Positions 60,836-64,000 of a stretch of DNA of 64,000 nt are shown here, piece after piece (positions within the stretch are counted from its first letter, which is position 1; the number at the start of each line of letters is the position of its first letter). Source of the stretch: Lithospermum erythrorhizon (Eukaryota > Streptophyta > Magnoliopsida > Boraginales > Boraginaceae); contig JADFUC010001868.1 of assembly GCA_019722365.1 (NCBI GenBank), positions 248,001 through 312,000 on the forward strand, written 5' to 3'. The notes beneath the pieces were generated by a model that saw nothing but the letters and a program-made list of their open reading frames with translations, was not told the origin of the DNA and made no database searches. Both the position numbers and the translations under genes were made by a program.

Positions 60836-61263
60836 AGCTCAATTATTTTCAATGTGCTCTCAACTAACTATTTAAATAATTAACTATCAAGTTAATTAAT
60901 TCGAAGTTCATCTAATTAATATTTTAAGTATTATCAATGTAAAATTGATCGGTAATTTCCATTACAATCATTTCAATTTACCAAATATAATTTAATTTCT
61001 GCTACACTAAATATAACTCAACGCCACTATTGGGCACAAGGACCTTCTGTTTTGATATTTAGCTTGTATAATAATATAATAGACCATTAATATTATTATA
61101 ACGACATGCACAGATTCAGTTAACTGCATAACCGTATATTATTGTGAGAATACCCATCAAGAATCTATAAAATTACCATTATCAATATTCGCTTATATAA
61201 ACGAATCATATAACAATTATCACAGCCAGTATATAATAAATAAAATTAATAACTATTGATTTC
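60836..61263 (-). repeat. Copia LTR, right copy, terminal part
   Basis: Matches 40,625-41,056 (ATCAAGTTAATTAATTC, TATCAATGTAAAATT, AACGCCACT) and ends at ATTGATTTC, just short of the LTR end seen in the left copy. One 25-30 bp segment differs: ACAAGGACCTTCTG replaces GTGTGACCTTTCCGG. Confidence 0.65.
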
Positions 61264-61353
61264 GAAGACCAGCCCAATCCACATCAAACCCCCAACTCTC
61301 ACCCACAGGCGGCCAGGTAACTTGGTTCCCCCTCTCCCATTTATTCTACAGAA

Positions 61354-61745
61354 ATGAAATCTACAGAAACCCCCCTCCCTGAAAAATTATTAGCATAGAA
61401 ATAATCCAAATAATATGACAATCGAAAGAAAGCATACCGATGCACTGCAAAGAAATGCAAACAACTCAATGCAAATAATTGGGGAAAAGAGGAATGATAT
61501 TAAGGCACTTGTTGATATAACAAATGATTCACCAATTGTTGCTTTGGCAAAGGCACAGTTCTTGAAAACACCATTTTCTGAAAAGTCCAAGAAAAAGGTT
61601 GATTGCAAACTTATGGGGTCTGGAGAATCATTTTTGAGAGGCCAAGTGAAGTCCCTTTTGGAAAAAGGTGAAAATACTAATCTTTCAAGAATATTTCCTG
61701 AAAATACGGGGTCTGTGGGTGAGGTTGGAAAGAAAGGGGTAAAAT
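61354..61745 (+). pseudogene. Fragment of an unrecognised host gene (DITNDSPIV motif)
   Basis: The longest frame starts at ATG 61,415 and reads through coding-like sequence to about 61,740: DALQRNANNSMQIIGEKRND, then IKALVDITNDSPIVALA, FLKTPFSEKSKKK and GSGESFLRGQVKSLLEKGE. After residue ~108 it runs into A/T-rich sequence past a GT (GG|GTAAAA) that could be a donor. A second ATG at 61,354 in another frame (MKSTETPLPEKLLA, stop at 61,396) looks like the true N-terminus separated by a frameshift or small deletion. Charged, probably nuclear. I do not recognise the family. It sits directly beside the Copia LTR end and has no visible 3' exons within 1.3 kb, so it is probably a truncated copy. Confidence 0.45.
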
Positions 61746-61799
61746 TAAAATTATGTAATTTTAATTATTATAAAAAGGTTTTCATATATTAAATTATTT

Positions 61800-63085
61800 T
61801 AAACGAAATTCCTTTACAAATCTAATAATCGGCAGAGCTTCCTTTTTTACCATCATGTTAATGTCAAAAACGGGTTTAGTAAATACGCTAAAAAGTTAAT
61901 AATACAAGAATCCACGCCGAAAAATAATACATGGGCTCAAAGACCACCAAAATAAAATGACATTTCAATTTTATCCGGCTAATTAACCATATTTTAACAG
62001 CACTTAATAAAACAATGTCAAGTAAACCCTTTATTGGCGAATAACTTGGATCGGGGTTATTACCAATGGCCAATGGGTTAGCCGCCTGCTGTGGTTGGGG
62101 TGGGTTTTGGCCTTTTGGGGGTTTGAACAAACTAATTAACAGAATGGGTCATGTCCAGTCCACTTTATTAATGGTAGCTAAAGTGCTAAACAATGAAGAA
62201 AGCCCACTTGATCACAAGTGATGCCCCTCCTCTTATATACCTTTTCCAACAACTATGAATGCTTTCTGCCTCTAAGCCGCTTCTGCTTTTTTTCCGATTT
62301 TTCAAGGTGAAATTGATTAAATGGTTTCTAAATACACAAACCATTTCGTTCAAATTAATTCAGCTTGACGGCTCTATGGCCGTTTTCAAACGGTTTCGTT
62401 CGTCGTTTTATTAACAAAATGCATTCATTCAACACACGCACAATAATAGATATTAGCATCCAAAACAAATTAAGAATGTATTTACCAAACATTCACCAAA
62501 TGCATGATTGTAAATTAAAACAAAGTACTAATAATTTCAAATTGAAATAGTTTCAAACAAGCTGCTAAACAAATTGCTTTTGAATAGTTCATCGCCAATA
62601 AATTGCTTTCAAACAGGTCACATGTATGATATAGCTTCGACAAACACATTTATCCATCCCAATCATCATTCATTACCTACATCAATGAAGGCATGAAACA
62701 CAAAAAATAAATAATGAATAAAAATTGAAGAATATAATTATTAGAACACCGCTAATTATAAACCGATCATTTATTATATACCTTTATTGTCCTTCTTTTT
62801 TCTTTCCACCTCTTCCAATTCACTCCTAAACATATTGAGGCTGATTTTGTATGCAAATCAAAGCTTCAACAAAAGATCGTAATCTGTCTCAAAAGATCAT
62901 AACTCCGTCCAAAGAGTACACAATGCAACCTCAAAAACAACGGTTGATACATGTATAGCCAAAACATCTTTTGCAACTTTGGAAAGTATGAGATACTTCT
63001 CCAAATTTACCTTCCACCATGCCAAAATATCAAGTGAAGAATCAATTGGCTTATGCCTTTATTCAAGACTTATTCAATTTCGGGG
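61800..63085. other. Intergenic, no gene supported
   Basis: AT-rich sequence with a promoter-like patch near 62,215-62,300 (TCCTCTTATATACC followed by a C/T-rich stretch) but no credible ORF after it. The right end is the interior side of the LTR element at 63.1 kb. Confidence 0.35.
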
Positions 63086-63101
63086 CGGCCTCTATGTCAG
63101 T

Positions 63102-64000
63102 TGTTGTTGATTTTACTTGATTAAAATAACAATTACAAATATCAGAACCAGTGATTCTACTAATACAATAAAAACAATAATATACAAGTGTGTATCTTTC
63201 TTATGAATTTGGTGGAACATATTTGTGGAGAGTCCTGAACAATCAACGTGAGATTATCTCTAAGAATAGTCCACACCAACGACGAACGCATCCCTCCGGA
63301 AATTTTACTAAGACTTTAAATATTAAATCATGGCTTTATGGCCGCAGAAAAAATCCAAAGTTAGATTTTTAACTACCTACTACTGACTATGAGAAATGTA
63401 GGGAGAGAAAGAATTCCAACTTCATAAATCGGGCACCGGCATGGAATCTATTTCATTTAAAATCATGGCCTTTATATAAAGAATTTGCCCTAAATTTTAC
63501 CTATCTAACATAACTAAATTTTGTGAAAATATTTATTAAAATTTATTCCTCTATTTTCCTCATTATAGTCGAGTAAAACAAATCTATAAAGTGCCTAATC
63601 TTCACTTCTTATCCCTAAAATAAAGGCACGTGAAAGCTCGACAGTAATATTCAATAACGATTTTACAACAAGATTCCTTTAACCTTTTATCACTTCTTCA
63701 TTTTGGTCGACTATAGGAGTGATTTCCACCAACGGAAATTACCTAATATTCTCATACGCTATTTTAAACCCGAAAAGCTTATAATCGTATTATGGGCTCG
63801 CTTTTTAGCTTGGTTACAAGGACCTTCTGCGCCGATCGAAATAATATATTAATTTATGTTTAACCGAACATCATATTAATATATAGATTATGAAGGACTC
63901 TAAGTAGTGCCCATCATAACCCCTAATATCAATCAGCTTAATCCTATATATTAATTGTCCAACACCAATACGTCCGAACTTATTATTTAAACGTAATAAT
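63102..64000 (-). mobile_element. Second LTR family, minus orientation, runs off the window
   Basis: The reverse complement matches 45,330-46,212 in order: GATTAAAATAACAATTAC near the end, a TATATAAA box on the minus strand at about 63,470, GGTTAAACATAAATTAATAT (about 63,845-63,865) and ATAATCTATATATTAAT. A primer-binding-site remnant of the GGCTCTGATACCA type (GGCCTCTATGTCAG) is at 63,087-63,100, so the element's interior lies to the left. The LTR start lies beyond base 64,000 or close to it. Confidence 0.65.

Larger units (their letters stand above)
40126..61263 (-). mobile_element. Ty1/Copia retrotransposon, minus strand, heavily nested
   Basis: The left (3') LTR is 40,126-41,062. The right (5') LTR begins at 47,884, is cut at 47,957 by the Athila-like element, resumes at 58,841 and ends near 61,263. 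Both LTRs start TGA...AAATTATGCATATTTT and share long ordered homology (ATCAAAGTAGAACTTT, ATCCCTTTTTTATATAA, AACGCCACT). A primer-binding-site-like word (GCTCTTGATGTCA against GGCTCTGATACCA) precedes the right LTR at 47,870, and a purine-rich tract (on minus, AAGGGCAAGTAGAAG) abuts the left LTR. The interior has RT remnants on the minus strand. No open polyprotein survives. The element has received at least one LTR-type insertion, the Athila-like element and a long-inverted-repeat element. Confidence 0.7.

Noticed and set aside
1..64000. CRISPR array, bacterial operon or prophage-like system
   Set aside because: No regularly spaced short repeats with unique spacers. Gene structure, introns and transposon types are all of a plant nuclear genome.

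Overview
The window is nuclear DNA of a flowering plant, most likely a eudicot. It is AT-rich, its genes have many GT-AG introns, it carries a plant-type tRNA-Phe(GAA), and it contains plant-only proteins (a SMAP1-like small acidic protein, a chloroplast CtpA-type protease, an AMT1 ammonium transporter, PRP19/MAC3). It also holds layered plant transposable elements: Ty3/Gypsy of the Athila type, Ty1/Copia, MULE, hAT and a Stowaway-like MITE. I cannot name the species.

Left part (1-6,750): the 5' part of a PRP19/MAC3 U-box splicing-factor gene on the minus strand (five coding exons visible, the rest lies before base 1), then a two-exon gene for a C2-domain protein on the plus strand. Between 6.8 and 11.5 kb there is a tandem repeat (unit about 97 bp, about four copies), a decayed unrecognised fragment and a relic of a Copia LTR. 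From 11.5 to 13.5 kb lies an AMT1 ammonium transporter locus whose 5' half is broken and whose 3' half is open. Its 3' flank is duplicated (13.6 and 18.8 kb) around a decayed Mutator-like transposase. A small hAT element with a near-perfect 8-bp target-site duplication lies at 19.3-20.1 kb.

Middle part (22-38.4 kb): a run of imperfect tandem repeats, an intact tRNA-Phe gene, a 12-exon (visible) carboxyl-terminal processing protease gene (thylakoid, D1-processing type), a SMAP1-like gene, a four-exon G-patch gene and a two-exon coiled-coil gene. These look intact, apart from the unresolved first exon of the protease, and form the gene-rich part of the window.

Right part (40-64 kb): nested retrotransposons. 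A minus-strand Copia element (about 40.13-61.26 kb, with RT remnants near 42 kb) has its right-hand LTR split by a 10.9-kb Athila-like Ty3/Gypsy element (47,958-58,840, flanked by ATAAT). The same Copia LTR was also split by an insertion carrying long inverted arms (about 59.3-60.8 kb). A second LTR family occurs twice in opposite orientations (45.3-46.2 kb and 63.1 kb to the window end). A fragment of an unrecognised host gene sits at 61.4 kb.

The host genes belong to unrelated pathways (splicing, photosystem II D1 maturation, ammonium uptake, auxin response), so I see no functional cluster. The most interesting signals are structural: the AMT1 lesions and its intron flanked by a 9-bp direct repeat, the AMT1-flank duplication around the MULE, the nested LTR architecture, and a GC-rich block inside the Athila-like element that could be captured host DNA.
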